DNA from: UBA11222 sp049323435
GTDB lineage: Bacteria > Pseudomonadota > Alphaproteobacteria > UBA11222
Direction of reading: 5' to 3'
Assembly: GCA_049323435.1 (NCBI GenBank)
Contig: JBMOMX010000008.1
Coordinates: 62,001 to 126,000, forward strand
Length of the DNA stretch: 64,000 bases
This document shows, piece by piece, positions 26,366-34,368 of this stretch (the stretch's first letter is position 1; each line of letters begins with the position of its first letter). The translations under genes and the position numbers were made by a program. The notes below the pieces were generated by a model. The model had not been told where the DNA came from. It searched no databases and was given only the letters and a program-made list of their open reading frames with translations.

Positions 26366-27172
26366 ATGAGCCAACCACTCACCGAAACCCAGATCGAACG
26401 TTACGCCCGCCATATCATGCTGCCGGAGGTGGGCGGCGCGGGCCAGGCGAAACTGCTGGCGTCGCGCGTGCTGCTGGTTGGCGCGGGCGGGCTGGGTTCG
26501 CCGCTGGCTTTGTATCTGGCGGCGGCGGGGGTGGGAACCATCGGCATCGTGGATGATGATGTGGTGTCGCTGTCCAATCTGCAACGCCAGATCGCGCACA
26601 AGACCCGCGACATTGGCAGGCCCAAAACCCAAAGTGCTGCCGAAAGCATTGCGGACATCAATCCGGATGTGAAAATTGCGCAGCATCCGGTCCGGCTGAA
26701 TGCCGGAAATGTCCGTGAACTGATCAAAGACTATGATCTGGTGGCCGATGGCTGCGATAATTTCGCCACCAAATTTCTGCTTAATGACGCCTGCTATCTG
26801 CTGCAAAAGCCGCTGGTCGCAGCAGCCCTTGGGCGCTTTGAAGGCCAGCTTTCCACCTTCCGCGCTTATGAGGGGGAAAAGCCCTGCTATCGCTGTATCT
26901 TCCCCTCGCCGCCGCCCGCAGACAGCATGCCCAATTGCGCGGAAGTGGGCACGCTGGGCCTGGTTGCGGGGGTGATGGGCACGTTACAGGGCATCGAAGT
27001 GGTCAAGGAACTGCTCGGCATCGGAACCAGCATGACCGGGCAGTTGCTGATCTATGACGCGCTCGACACCACCTTCCGCAAAATCAAGGTGCGGCGCGAC
27101 CCGCAATGCCGCCTGTGCGGGCCGCAACCGGCGATCACATCGCTGGATGCGGCGGAATATGCGCCGGGATAG
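26366..27172 (+). CDS. MoeB/ThiF/HesA-family adenylyltransferase
   Basis: 268-aa E1-like enzyme that adenylates the C-terminal glycine of a small sulfur-carrier protein (MoaD or ThiS type). The nucleotide loop is LLVGAGGLGSPLALYLA near 34-50, followed by DDDVVSLSNLQRQI near 62-75. Two CxxC zinc pairs are in CYRCIFP near 173 and CRLCG near 250. PNCAEVGTLG matches the MoeB pattern near 188. Which carrier it serves cannot be told, because no moa or thi gene is adjacent. A 194-bp repeat-filled leader precedes it. Confidence 0.9.
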   Translation: MSQPLTETQIERYARHIMLPEVGGAGQAKLLASRVLLVGAGGLGSPLALYLAAAGVGTIGIVDDDVVSLSNLQRQIAHKTRDIGRPKTQSAAESIADINPDVKIAQHPVRLNAGNVRELIKDYDLVADGCDNFATKFLLNDACYLLQKPLVAAALGRFEGQLSTFRAYEGEKPCYRCIFPSPPPADSMPNCAEVGTLGLVAGVMGTLQGIEVVKELLGIGTSMTGQLLIYDALDTTFRKIKVRRDPQCRLCGPQPAITSLDAAEYAPG

Positions 27173-27208
27173 GCGGAATCTTATTTTGACTTAATCATTA
27201 TCCCATAG

Positions 27209-27304
27209 CGTCATTGCGAGCGGAGCGAAGCAATCCAGAGTCAAACAAACAGGCTTTACCGTGTGGCTCTGGATTGCCGCGTCGCTTCGCTCCTCGCAAT
27301 GACG
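27209..27304. repeat. REP-like inverted repeat
   Basis: CGTCATTGCGAGCGGAGCGA and AGCAATCCAGAG at 27209-27240 pair, with a short bulge, with CTCTGGATTG ... GCTCCTCGCAATGACG at 27267-27304, leaving a 26-nt loop. It lies between the converging MoeB-like and GST genes, the common place for such elements, and could end both transcripts. Only one copy is in the window. Confidence 0.75.
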
Positions 27305-27341
27305 AATTAAGGGCGGTGATTCAATCCAACCTCAACAAACT

Positions 27342-27977
27342 CTATGCCTGCGCCTGCGCCAGGGTCTTTTTCCATGCGGGCAATGCTTGCAGCTCCGCCA
27401 GCCAGCGGCGGATTTCCCCATAGGGCGCGAGCGGAATTTTCGCTGCCTCCGCATGCACGAGATCGCCGCCAAGCGCAAAATCGGCCACGGTAAGTTTATC
27501 ACCCGCCACATATCTGGTTTTCGCAAGTTGCGCGTCCAGCACTTTGGCGCTGCGGTTAAACTGCTCTTCGGCCTTGGCGAGTGCGGCCTTGTCCGGCTCC
27601 ATGATGCCCAGCACCTGCGGTTTGGCCACATTCTCGAAGGTGAATGAGCCGGTATGCGGATCCCAATGCGCGAGATCCCAGAACTGCCATCGGGTTACAT
27701 CGAGGCGCGCGCGCTCGTCTTTCGGCAACAGACCGCTTTCGGGTTTTTGCAGCGCCAGATATTGCAGAATGGCGTTCGATTCCCACACCACATAATCGCC
27801 ATCCTTCAGGGTGGGCATCCGCATATTGGGATTGATGGCCGCATATTCCGGTTTTTGAAAATCACCCCTGCGCGGATCAAGCACGCGCAGCGTGTAATCC
27901 ACGTCGGCATGATTTGCCGTCAGCAGCACCTTGAAAGCGCGCGGGCTCAGCGGAAATGCGAAAATTTCAATCGCCAT
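27342..27977 (-). CDS. Glutathione S-transferase family protein
   Basis: 211-aa cytosolic GST. The thioredoxin-like N-domain has FPLSPRAFKVLL at 8-19 (Ser at the catalytic position), the cis-Pro turn in NMRMPTLKDGD near 50-60 and the glutathione-binding WESNAILQYLA near 64-74. The helical C-domain has the capping box DKLTVADFALGG near 164. Glutathione conjugation or peroxidase activity is likely; the substrate is unknown. Last gene of a four-gene minus-strand operon; its AGGAGG lies within the final codons of the TfoX-like gene. Confidence 0.9.
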   Translation of the reverse strand: MAIEIFAFPLSPRAFKVLLTANHADVDYTLRVLDPRRGDFQKPEYAAINPNMRMPTLKDGDYVVWESNAILQYLALQKPESGLLPKDERARLDVTRWQFWDLAHWDPHTGSFTFENVAKPQVLGIMEPDKAALAKAEEQFNRSAKVLDAQLAKTRYVAGDKLTVADFALGGDLVHAEAAKIPLAPYGEIRRWLAELQALPAWKKTLAQAQA

Positions 27978-27978
27978 G

Positions 27979-28350
27979 TCATCCTCCTTTAGTGGTTTTC
28001 GGTTTTTTCACTTTCACCGGCAGCGTGGCCGCATATTCCATGGAGCGTTTCAGCCAGCGTTTGGCGGCGGCCTTGTCGGCGAGAATATGCCCGGGTATCG
28101 CCGCATATTCGCGCATGATTCGCCCCGGCATCGGCATGAAGCTGTCCGCGCCTTCCTTTTGCTGCATGATCACCCGGTCCTTTTCGGACAGGCGCAGGAC
28201 AAAGCTTTCCTGATGCAGGCCCGCAAACATATTACCATTGACGAATGCGGCGGGATAGCCAAACATCTGGCGGCGTTCCACGCGCGCATCATCGGGAACA
28301 ACCGCGCCAAACAGCGCCACCAGTTCCGGGGGTGATTTTCGCCAGGCCAT
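27979..28350 (-). CDS. TfoX N-terminal-domain protein
   Basis: 123-aa protein with a single TfoX/Sxy N-terminal domain: RRQMFGYPAAFVNGNMFAGL near 27-46, then FVLRLSEKDR and FMPMPGRIMREYAAIP. Full-length TfoX regulates competence in gammaproteobacteria, but these short stand-alone forms are widespread and have no proven role. It sits in an operon with ArsR, DUF899 and GST genes, which fits a small stress or detoxification unit. The basic tail KVKKPKTTKGG is unconserved. Stop and downstream start are one base apart. Confidence 0.85.
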   Translation of the reverse strand: MAWRKSPPELVALFGAVVPDDARVERRQMFGYPAAFVNGNMFAGLHQESFVLRLSEKDRVIMQQKEGADSFMPMPGRIMREYAAIPGHILADKAAAKRWLKRSMEYAATLPVKVKKPKTTKGG

Positions 28351-28361
28351 CCTGTCCCCTC

Positions 28362-28931
28362 TCAGTAATTGAACCTGGGCTGCCAGCCATTGGCGCCCTC
28401 GGGAAGCAGGTCAAACAGATGCCAGACGGCGCAGAAATCATCTCCCGGCCCTTCGCTGAGATCAGAGACGCGTAAAATTTTTCCATTGCGGCGCTGAAAC
28501 ACAGAAATTCCCGGCAGCCAGCCGCCGCTCTCGCTGCGATAGCCCATATCCTGTGCGAAGCTTGATTCCTGATGGCTGGCCATCGGGAACCGCCATCCGC
28601 GCTCTGCTGCAAATTTCTGCTGTGTCTGCGGCGCATCGGGGCTGATCACCACAAATGCCGCGCGGTTCGCCAGATGCGCATAGACGCCATTATAGCCATC
28701 CGCCCACAGGGTGCAGTAAGCGCAGGACGCCCCCATATTGTGAATGACGAACAGATCGTCCTTGCCGCCAAAAAGCGCCGACAGGTTTTTATCGCCGTCC
28801 AGGGTCTTGAAGGTGTAATCGCTGACCTGTTGCGGCTCAATCTGCGCCTGAATTTTGCGCATCGCGCCGCGGATTTCCATGATCTGCTGGCGGTAACCAT
28901 TCAGCTTGCCAGTTGCATCTTGATATTTCAT
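28362..28931 (-). CDS. DUF899-family thioredoxin-like protein
   Basis: 189-aa protein of the DUF899 group. After an N-terminal helix pair comes a thioredoxin/AhpC-like fold with the hallmark IHNMGASCAYCTLWADGYNG near 86-105, whose CxxC-like CAYC could be redox-active. FVVISPDAPQ and GWRFPMASHQESSFAQDMGY follow. Its start codon overlaps the stop of the ArsR-type regulator (ATGA), so it is the likely direct target of that regulator. Biochemical role unknown. Confidence 0.85.
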   Translation of the reverse strand: MKYQDATGKLNGYRQQIMEIRGAMRKIQAQIEPQQVSDYTFKTLDGDKNLSALFGGKDDLFVIHNMGASCAYCTLWADGYNGVYAHLANRAAFVVISPDAPQTQQKFAAERGWRFPMASHQESSFAQDMGYRSESGGWLPGISVFQRRNGKILRVSDLSEGPGDDFCAVWHLFDLLPEGANGWQPRFNY

Positions 28932-29365
28932 GGCTTTTTCCTTTCTGATCCAGGGGGTTTTCCCGAATTTTTCCCGGCCGCTGCTTTTTCCTTGCGGCGT
29001 TCAATCTTGTTCAGGGAGTGGGCAAGCATATCAAATTGCGCCTGCCAGTAATGGCTGTAGCGGTTGATCCAGACGGCGGCGGCGAATATCGGATCAACAT
29101 CCAGGCTGCAGGTGCTGATACGTCCTGTGCGTTCCTGCTGCACCAGCCCCGCCCGCACCAGAACCTGGATATGTTTTGACACGGCCTGAAGCGAAATATT
29201 GAAAGGCGCCGCAAGCTCAGACACCAGCATTGGCTGCACGCGCAGCCGTTCCAGAATGGCGCGGCGCACCGGATCCGACAATGCAAAGAATGCGCGGTTC
29301 AGCATTTCTTCCGCATGCGCCTCTTCATCGCCCCCAACGGGCCGTATCGCCTGGTGTGACTTCAT
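28928..29365 (-). CDS. ArsR-family transcriptional regulator
   Basis: 145-aa winged-helix regulator. The DNA-binding part reads FFALSDPVRRAILERL near 28-43, then VSELAAPFNISLQAVSKHI near 48-66 and the wing AGLVQQERTGR. There are no Cys pairs of the metal-sensing kind; this resembles the subfamily paired with SRPBCC or DUF899 genes. It leads the operon and probably represses it by binding the 100-bp gap upstream. The C-terminus is Lys-rich. Confidence 0.88.
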   Translation of the reverse strand: MKSHQAIRPVGGDEEAHAEEMLNRAFFALSDPVRRAILERLRVQPMLVSELAAPFNISLQAVSKHIQVLVRAGLVQQERTGRISTCSLDVDPIFAAAVWINRYSHYWQAQFDMLAHSLNKIERRKEKAAAGKNSGKPPGSERKKP

Positions 29366-29432
29366 GCGGCGATATTATCAATGTAGCAGTTGATAGTCAA
29401 CCAATATATTGATTATTGGCCCGAAAAAATAA

Positions 29433-29463
29433 CGGCCCCTTGCTGATCATTTACAAGGGGCCG
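29433..29463 (-). terminator. Rho-independent terminator after the 2-hydroxyacid dehydrogenase gene
   Basis: CGGCCCCTTG (29433-29442) pairs perfectly with CAAGGGGCCG (29454-29463). Read on the minus strand the stem is followed by TTATTTTTTC, so it ends the dehydrogenase transcript just before the arsR promoter region. Confidence 0.85.
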
Positions 29464-29473
29464 CGCGTTGCAG

Positions 29474-30457
29474 TTACAACATGCTGGGGATCACCCGGTC
29501 GGGCGGCGCGTGGCCATCGACGAAGGTTTTGATATTGATGATGACCTTTTCGCCCATATCGACACGGCCTTCCATCGTGGCCGATCCCATATGCGGCAGC
29601 AGCAGCACATTTTTCAGATTGAGCAGCTTCGGGTTCACGGCCGGCTCATGTTCGAACACGTCCAGGCCCGCGCCTGCGATCTTGCCGCTGGCGAGCATGC
29701 GGGTCAGCGCATTTTCATCAATGATTTCGCCGCGCGCCGTATTGACGATATAGGCATGCGGTTGCAGCAATTGCAGCCGCCGCGAAGACAGCAGATGAAA
29801 TGTCGCCGGCGTATGCGGGCAGTTCACCGAAATAATGTCCATGCGGGCCAGCATCTGATCCAGGCTTTCCCAATAGGTCGCCTCCAATGTCTCTTCGATG
29901 CCGGGGTTCAGCCGTTTGCGGTTATGATAATGGATTTGCAGGCCGAAGGCGCGGGCGCGCTTTGCCACCGCCTGGCCGATGCGGCCCATGCCGATAATGC
30001 CCAGACGTTTGCCATAAATCCGCCGCCCCAGCAGCCCGGTCGGCGACCAGCCGCCCCAATCGCCCGCGCGCAGCAGATCGAGCCCCTCGGTGATGCGGCG
30101 CGGGACTGAAAGGATCAGCGCCATGGTCATATCCGCCGTGTCCTCGGTCAGAACGCCCGGCGTATTGGTGACGATAATGCCGCGCGAACGGGCCGATTCG
30201 ACATCAATATGATCGACACCGGTGCCGAAATTGGCGATCAGCTTCAGCCTTTCACCCGCCTGGGCCAGGATGCGGCTTTCCAGCCGGTCGGTCAGGGTCG
30301 GCACCAGAACATCGGCAACCTTTAACGCTTCGGCCAGTTGTGCGGGCGTCATGGGCTTATCGTCGAGGTTCAATCGGGCATCAAACAATTCGCGCATGCG
30401 CGTTTCAATCGCATCGGGCAGTTTACGGGTTACGATGACAAGGGGTTTTGTGGTCAT
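29474..30457 (-). CDS. D-2-hydroxyacid dehydrogenase (glyoxylate/hydroxypyruvate reductase type)
   Basis: 327-aa NAD(P)-dependent oxidoreductase. The Rossmann loop is GIIGMGRIGQAVAKRA near 153-168, followed at the adenosine-binding position by HYHNRKRLN, whose basic residues favour NADPH. Catalytic residues are Arg in NTARGEII near 240, Glu in DVFEHEPAVNP near 268 and His in LLLPHMGSATMEGR near 287. The GSAT pattern is typical of glyoxylate reductases. It is divergent from the SH3-domain gene with 134 bp between them. Confidence 0.92.
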   Translation of the reverse strand: MTTKPLVIVTRKLPDAIETRMRELFDARLNLDDKPMTPAQLAEALKVADVLVPTLTDRLESRILAQAGERLKLIANFGTGVDHIDVESARSRGIIVTNTPGVLTEDTADMTMALILSVPRRITEGLDLLRAGDWGGWSPTGLLGRRIYGKRLGIIGMGRIGQAVAKRARAFGLQIHYHNRKRLNPGIEETLEATYWESLDQMLARMDIISVNCPHTPATFHLLSSRRLQLLQPHAYIVNTARGEIIDENALTRMLASGKIAGAGLDVFEHEPAVNPKLLNLKNVLLLPHMGSATMEGRVDMGEKVIINIKTFVDGHAPPDRVIPSML

Positions 30458-30591
30458 TTGCCGGATACCTGTGGTTAACCGCCTGGCGCGGCTTTGAAAC
30501 TGTCCCCTCTATCTAACAGAACTTGACGCCTGAGACAAACTACCACATTGACCGGTGCCGCGATTGCAGGCGATAAGCAGAGATCAGGATA

Positions 30592-31188
30592 TTGTTCCAT
30601 TTCAATCGGCAATGGCAGGGCATGATCAGTCGGGGCTTTGTTTCAATTTGCCAATTTGCGGGCTGTCTGGTTTTTGTGATGGCATTGGCGGCGCCACCCG
30701 TTTGGGGCGAAACCCCGCCTGCGGCGCCCGTGCCGGAAACAAATGCGCCGAATATTGGCGTATCGGGTTTGCCATTGCCGCGATTTGTCAGCATTACATC
30801 AGCGCGCGTCAATCTGCGGGTGGGTCCCGGACGGCAATATCCGATTTCCTGGATTTTGCAACGCCGCCATCTGCCGGTAGAGGTGATCGGCGAATTTGAA
30901 CATTGGCGCAGAATCCGGGAACAATCCGGCGATACGGGCTGGGTACACAAAACCATGCTCAGCGGCCGGCGCACCGGGATGGTCATTTCTCAGAGTAAAA
31001 CCGGCGATCTGATCCCGGCCTATGCCAGCCCCGGCCCGGGCAAACCCGTATTAATGACCGAAAACGGCGCCATCGGCGAACTTACCGAATGCCGGCAGGA
31101 ATGGTGCCATATAAGCTTTAAAAAAGGCAGCGGATGGATATTGCGCGATAATCTGTGGGGCGCCTATCCGACCGAGGAATTCGATTAG
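30592..31188 (+). CDS. Secreted SH3-domain protein
   Basis: 198-aa exported protein with a signal peptide ending near VWGETPPAAP. Two SH3-like beta barrels follow: SARVNLRVGPGRQYPISWIL near 69-88 through GDTGWVHKTMLSG, and a second from about 128 to SGWILRDNLWG near 180. Bacterial SH3 domains bind peptidoglycan or act as envelope adaptors; the exact role is unknown. The start at 30592 could instead be ATG 30622, which still leaves a full signal peptide. Confidence 0.88.
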   Translation: MFHFNRQWQGMISRGFVSICQFAGCLVFVMALAAPPVWGETPPAAPVPETNAPNIGVSGLPLPRFVSITSARVNLRVGPGRQYPISWILQRRHLPVEVIGEFEHWRRIREQSGDTGWVHKTMLSGRRTGMVISQSKTGDLIPAYASPGPGKPVLMTENGAIGELTECRQEWCHISFKKGSGWILRDNLWGAYPTEEFD

Positions 31189-31194
31189 ATCATA

Positions 31195-31719
31195 TTATTG
31201 TTCGCTGGCCACACGCGCAACAAGCGCCGCATTCATCGCCGCCATGGACTGGGCATATCTGTCGAACTGCCACTGTGACAGCGGTCCGGACAGCCATCCC
31301 GTGAATTCGATTTCGTGACGAAGACTGGTCCCGCCAGTTGCCGATGGCGTCATGATCAGCTTGCGTTTGGCGCTCAGCAAACGCGGCAGCAAATATAATT
31401 CCGCCTCCCAGATAAATTCATAATCCGTGGCCATGCTTTTCATGCCCACCTGGCGTATTGTTTCACTGCCATCGGGGAAAATTTCAACCAGGCGTGTCCG
31501 GCTCCGCGGCCTGGGCTGCCCGTCAAGGGCGCGCAAATGCGGATTCCATTCGGGATAGGCTTCAAATGCGTTTAACACCCGCCACACCCGGTCAGGTGTC
31601 ACGTCAAACGCCACAAGGCTGTTGATATCATGATTTTTCTGCAGGAAGCCGATCACCACAGCCCCCGCAAGGCCCAGCCCAACAAACGCCAGCAGCAATT
31701 TCAAAACCGGCCGTCTCAT
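31195..31719 (-). CDS. Membrane-anchored SRPBCC (START-like) protein
   Basis: 174-aa protein with an N-terminal membrane anchor (VLKLLLAFVGLGLAGAVVIG, 5-24) and then a hydrophobic-ligand-binding SRPBCC domain: VWRVLNAFEAYPEWNPHLRA near 45-64, a central beta sheet and the long C-terminal helix. The AYPEWNP turn is characteristic of this family. Ligand unknown. It converges with the SH3-domain gene (6-bp gap) and lies just downstream of pckA in the same direction, past the tandem repeat. Confidence 0.85.
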   Translation of the reverse strand: MRRPVLKLLLAFVGLGLAGAVVIGFLQKNHDINSLVAFDVTPDRVWRVLNAFEAYPEWNPHLRALDGQPRPRSRTRLVEIFPDGSETIRQVGMKSMATDYEFIWEAELYLLPRLLSAKRKLIMTPSATGGTSLRHEIEFTGWLSGPLSQWQFDRYAQSMAAMNAALVARVASEQ

Positions 31720-31737
31720 AGCGCTTTCACAGGGTCA

Positions 31738-31849
31738 CGCGGCATCACACCGGATTTGGAACGGCCGTGCGGCATTACGCCGCGCTTGCAGTTAGCGCGC
31801 GGCATTACGCCGCGCTTGCAGTTAGCGCGCGGCATTACGCCGCGCTTGG
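31738..31849. repeat. 30-bp tandem repeat at the 3' end of pckA, about 3.7 copies
   Basis: Units begin at 31738 (degenerate), 31768, 31798 and 31828 (partial). The unit contains CGCGGCATTACGCCGCGCTT, a 7-bp stem with loop ATTAC. The last unit includes the end of pckA and its TAA; because 30 is divisible by three, each further unit puts another TAA in the same frame. Read past the first stop the peptide would repeat CRALTASAA. It may serve as multiple transcript-ending or mRNA-protecting hairpins. There are no spacers, so it is not a CRISPR array. Confidence 0.9.
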
Positions 31850-33439
31850 GGCAGCGGCGCGTACATCTTCACCCACATGGTCCACGAATTTTTCGAAATT
31901 CTTGACGAACATGGCAACCAGTTTCTTAGCCTGGGCGTCATAGGCCGCCTTGTCGGACCATGTGCTGCGCGGATCCAGCAAGGATGCATCCACGCCTGTA
32001 ACCGCTACGGGTACCTGGAAGCCGAAATTCGGATCCAGACGCATACCGGATTTGGCCAGCGAACCATCCAGCGCCGCCGCCAGTAACGCGCGGGTTTCCT
32101 TGATCGGCATGCGTTTGCCAACCCCATAGGGGCCGCCGGTCCAGCCGGTATTGATCAGCCAGCAATCGACATGCTGCGCGGCGATTTTATCGCGCAGCAG
32201 ATTGCCATATTCACTGGGATGGCGCGGCATGAACGGCCCGCCAAAGCAGGTGGAGAAAGTAGCCGAAGGTTCGGTCACGCCTTTTTCGGTGCCCGCCACC
32301 CGCGCGGTATAGCCGGACAGAAAATGATACATGGCCTGGCTTGGCGTCAGTTTGGCGATTGGCGGCAGAATGCCGAACGCATCGGCGGTCAGCATGATGA
32401 TATTTTTGGGGCTGCCCTTGGCGACGCCGGTGCGGCTGGCATTGGGGATATAACTGGTGGGATAGGCACCGCGTGAATTTTCAGCAAGGCTGGCGTCATT
32501 CAGATCCAGTTTACGGGTCACTGGATCAATCACCACATTTTCCAGCACGGTGCCAAACATGCGGGTGGTAGCAAAAATTTCCGGCTCCGCCTCCGGCGAC
32601 AGATTGATCATTTTGGCATAGCAGCCGCCTTCAAAATTGAACACGGCGTCATCGGCCCAGCCATGTTCGTCATCGCCGATCAAAGTGCGGCTGGCATCGG
32701 CGGAAAGTGTCGTTTTGCCGGTGCCGGAAAGGCCGAAGAAAATCGCCGAATCCCCGTTCGGCCCGACATTTGCCGAACAATGCATCGGCATAATGCCGCG
32801 TTCCGGCAACAGATAATTGAGAATGGTGAAAACCGATTTCTTGATTTCACCGGCATAGCTGGTGCCCGCGATCAGAACTGTGCGGGCGGCGAAATTTACG
32901 CCGATCATGGTTTCGCAACGCCCGCCATGGCGCGCCGGCGTGGCCTCGAAATCCGGCAGATGCAGGATCGTGAATTCCGGCACAAAGGCGGCCAGTTCCT
33001 GCAATTCCGGTTCCACCAGCAGATGCCGGATAAACAGCGAATGCCAGGCATGCTGGGTGATTACCCGGACATTCAGGCGTGTTTTACTGTCGGCCCCGCC
33101 ATATAAATCCTGAACCCATAATTCCTTGCCTTCGGTATAGGCCAGCATATCCTTGTGCAGGGCGTCAAAATGCTCCGGTGTCATGGATTTGTTATTTTCC
33201 CACCACACATTCCTTTCGGTCGTGGCGTCGCGCACGGTAAATTTATCCTGGGCAGAGCGTCCGGTATGGGCGCCGGTGCGCACAACCAGCGGGCCGCCTT
33301 CGGCGATCAGGCCTTCATTGCGCTCCACCGCCATCTGGTACAGCGTGGCGGCGCACTCATTCCAATGCACGCGCGCGGCCTTGGTGATGCCCTGATTTTC
33401 AAGACCCGACTTGCTGATAAAACGTCCCGAATGTTTCAC
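31835..33439 (-). CDS. pckA: Phosphoenolpyruvate carboxykinase (ATP)
   Basis: 534-aa gluconeogenic enzyme converting oxaloacetate and ATP to PEP, CO2 and ADP. The kinase loop is FFGLSGTGKTTLSAD near 236-250, preceded by YAGEIKKSVFTILNYLLPE and followed by DDEHGWADDAVFNFEGGCY. TADAFGILPPIAKL and YTARVAGTEKGV are further family blocks. Length is normal. The gene lies upstream of, and divergent from, the ChvI/ChvG region apart from one intervening gene, a synteny known in alphaproteobacteria where ChvI affects pckA. Its last codons fall inside a tandem repeat. Confidence 0.97.
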   Translation of the reverse strand: MKHSGRFISKSGLENQGITKAARVHWNECAATLYQMAVERNEGLIAEGGPLVVRTGAHTGRSAQDKFTVRDATTERNVWWENNKSMTPEHFDALHKDMLAYTEGKELWVQDLYGGADSKTRLNVRVITQHAWHSLFIRHLLVEPELQELAAFVPEFTILHLPDFEATPARHGGRCETMIGVNFAARTVLIAGTSYAGEIKKSVFTILNYLLPERGIMPMHCSANVGPNGDSAIFFGLSGTGKTTLSADASRTLIGDDEHGWADDAVFNFEGGCYAKMINLSPEAEPEIFATTRMFGTVLENVVIDPVTRKLDLNDASLAENSRGAYPTSYIPNASRTGVAKGSPKNIIMLTADAFGILPPIAKLTPSQAMYHFLSGYTARVAGTEKGVTEPSATFSTCFGGPFMPRHPSEYGNLLRDKIAAQHVDCWLINTGWTGGPYGVGKRMPIKETRALLAAALDGSLAKSGMRLDPNFGFQVPVAVTGVDASLLDPRSTWSDKAAYDAQAKKLVAMFVKNFEKFVDHVGEDVRAAAPSAA

Positions 33440-33716
33440 GCTTCTCTCCCTCTGGCCGTATTCTTTCAGCTGAGCTGCGACACGGCTTAGACAAAATAAT
33501 ACTGCACTTGGCAGCTTCCGGATATCACGGTCCTAGGTCTGAATAAACCCCTAGCTACGCTGCCATATTTAATCATTCTTAGATTAAAGCGGCGTAAGGG
33601 GCAAAAATAATTTCCTGCCCCATAGCACGCATCTGCAATGACCCGTAGAAACACAGTCATGCCTGCTTTTTGCAGAATATGCAGTAATCACCGTCACATT
33701 AATCCGCAATAATCAG

Positions 33717-33766
33717 GGGACAGTATATATTTAATTCCGGCCGCAAGTATAAATATATGCTGTCCC
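33717..33766. repeat. 17-bp inverted repeat in the pckA upstream gap
   Basis: GGGACAGTATATATTTA (33717-33733) pairs, with one mismatch, with TAAATATATGCTGTCCC (33750-33766) around a 16-nt loop. The gap 33440-33769 otherwise holds AT-rich sequence probably including the pckA promoter, with no gene or clear promoter boxes. The GGGACAG-TATA end resembles imperfect hairpins linked to REP-associated transposases; no transposase is nearby. Confidence 0.7.
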
Positions 33767-33769
33767 TAA

Positions 33770-34255
33770 TTAAGCCGGGCGGCTCAGTAAATCCGCCGCT
33801 TCAATCCAGAGGATCTGTCCAAATCCGGCGACCAGATGGGCGCGATCCGGCTGCAAGCGATAAAACCGGAAATCACCGAAGGAGGCATAGGCCGCCGCAT
33901 CGGGATGGCGGGCCAGAAAGCGGTTGCGGCAAAGCTCCAGCTCAGGCTCCGGCACGCGGCTGATGCTGCCAATAAGGCTCAGCCGGGCCCCGGTCAGGGG
34001 GTCCGTATGCGCATGCGAGGCGTCATAAAGCAGACAGGCGCGCGGATCATGCATCAGATTGGCCGTATGCACCGCCAGGCTGGAAAGCAGCAGCATCGGT
34101 GCGCCATCCGGAAAAGTGGCGCAGATCACCAGACTGCCATAAGGCCCCGCATTATCGGGCATAAGCGTGCTGAGCGCAGCGGTGCGCGACTCCTGGATCA
34201 AATTCCGGGCCTGTTGCGCCAGCTGCGTAATTTTGGAAGACGGTTCGCCCTGCAT
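33770..34255 (-). CDS. Pyridoxamine 5'-phosphate oxidase-like flavin-binding protein (HugZ type)
   Basis: 161-aa split-barrel protein. The opening ARNLIQESRTAALSTL near 15-30, the strand GSLVICATFPDGAPMLLLS and the block DPRACLLYDAS near 70-80 followed by ARLSLIGSISRV are typical of the FMN- or heme-binding HugZ-like group. The Tyr/Phe-rich FGDFRFYRLQPDRAHLVAGFG near the end matches the haem-utilisation branch. Flavin, heme or F420 as ligand cannot be decided from sequence alone. Divergent from chvI. Confidence 0.8.
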   Translation of the reverse strand: MQGEPSSKITQLAQQARNLIQESRTAALSTLMPDNAGPYGSLVICATFPDGAPMLLLSSLAVHTANLMHDPRACLLYDASHAHTDPLTGARLSLIGSISRVPEPELELCRNRFLARHPDAAAYASFGDFRFYRLQPDRAHLVAGFGQILWIEAADLLSRPA

Positions 34256-34368
34256 GCGATAGATATAAACCCGTTACATGAAATCAGCTATATTTCGCCA
34301 CATTTTTGGCTCAGTTGCAGCAAATCATTGCATAATTTCAACCCTTGAGTCTCCGGGAGGCTTTGGCC

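Noticed and set aside
31738..31849. Regular 30-bp repeats as a CRISPR array
   Set aside because: The units are directly joined with no spacers, the last one is the coding end of pckA, and no cas genes are present.
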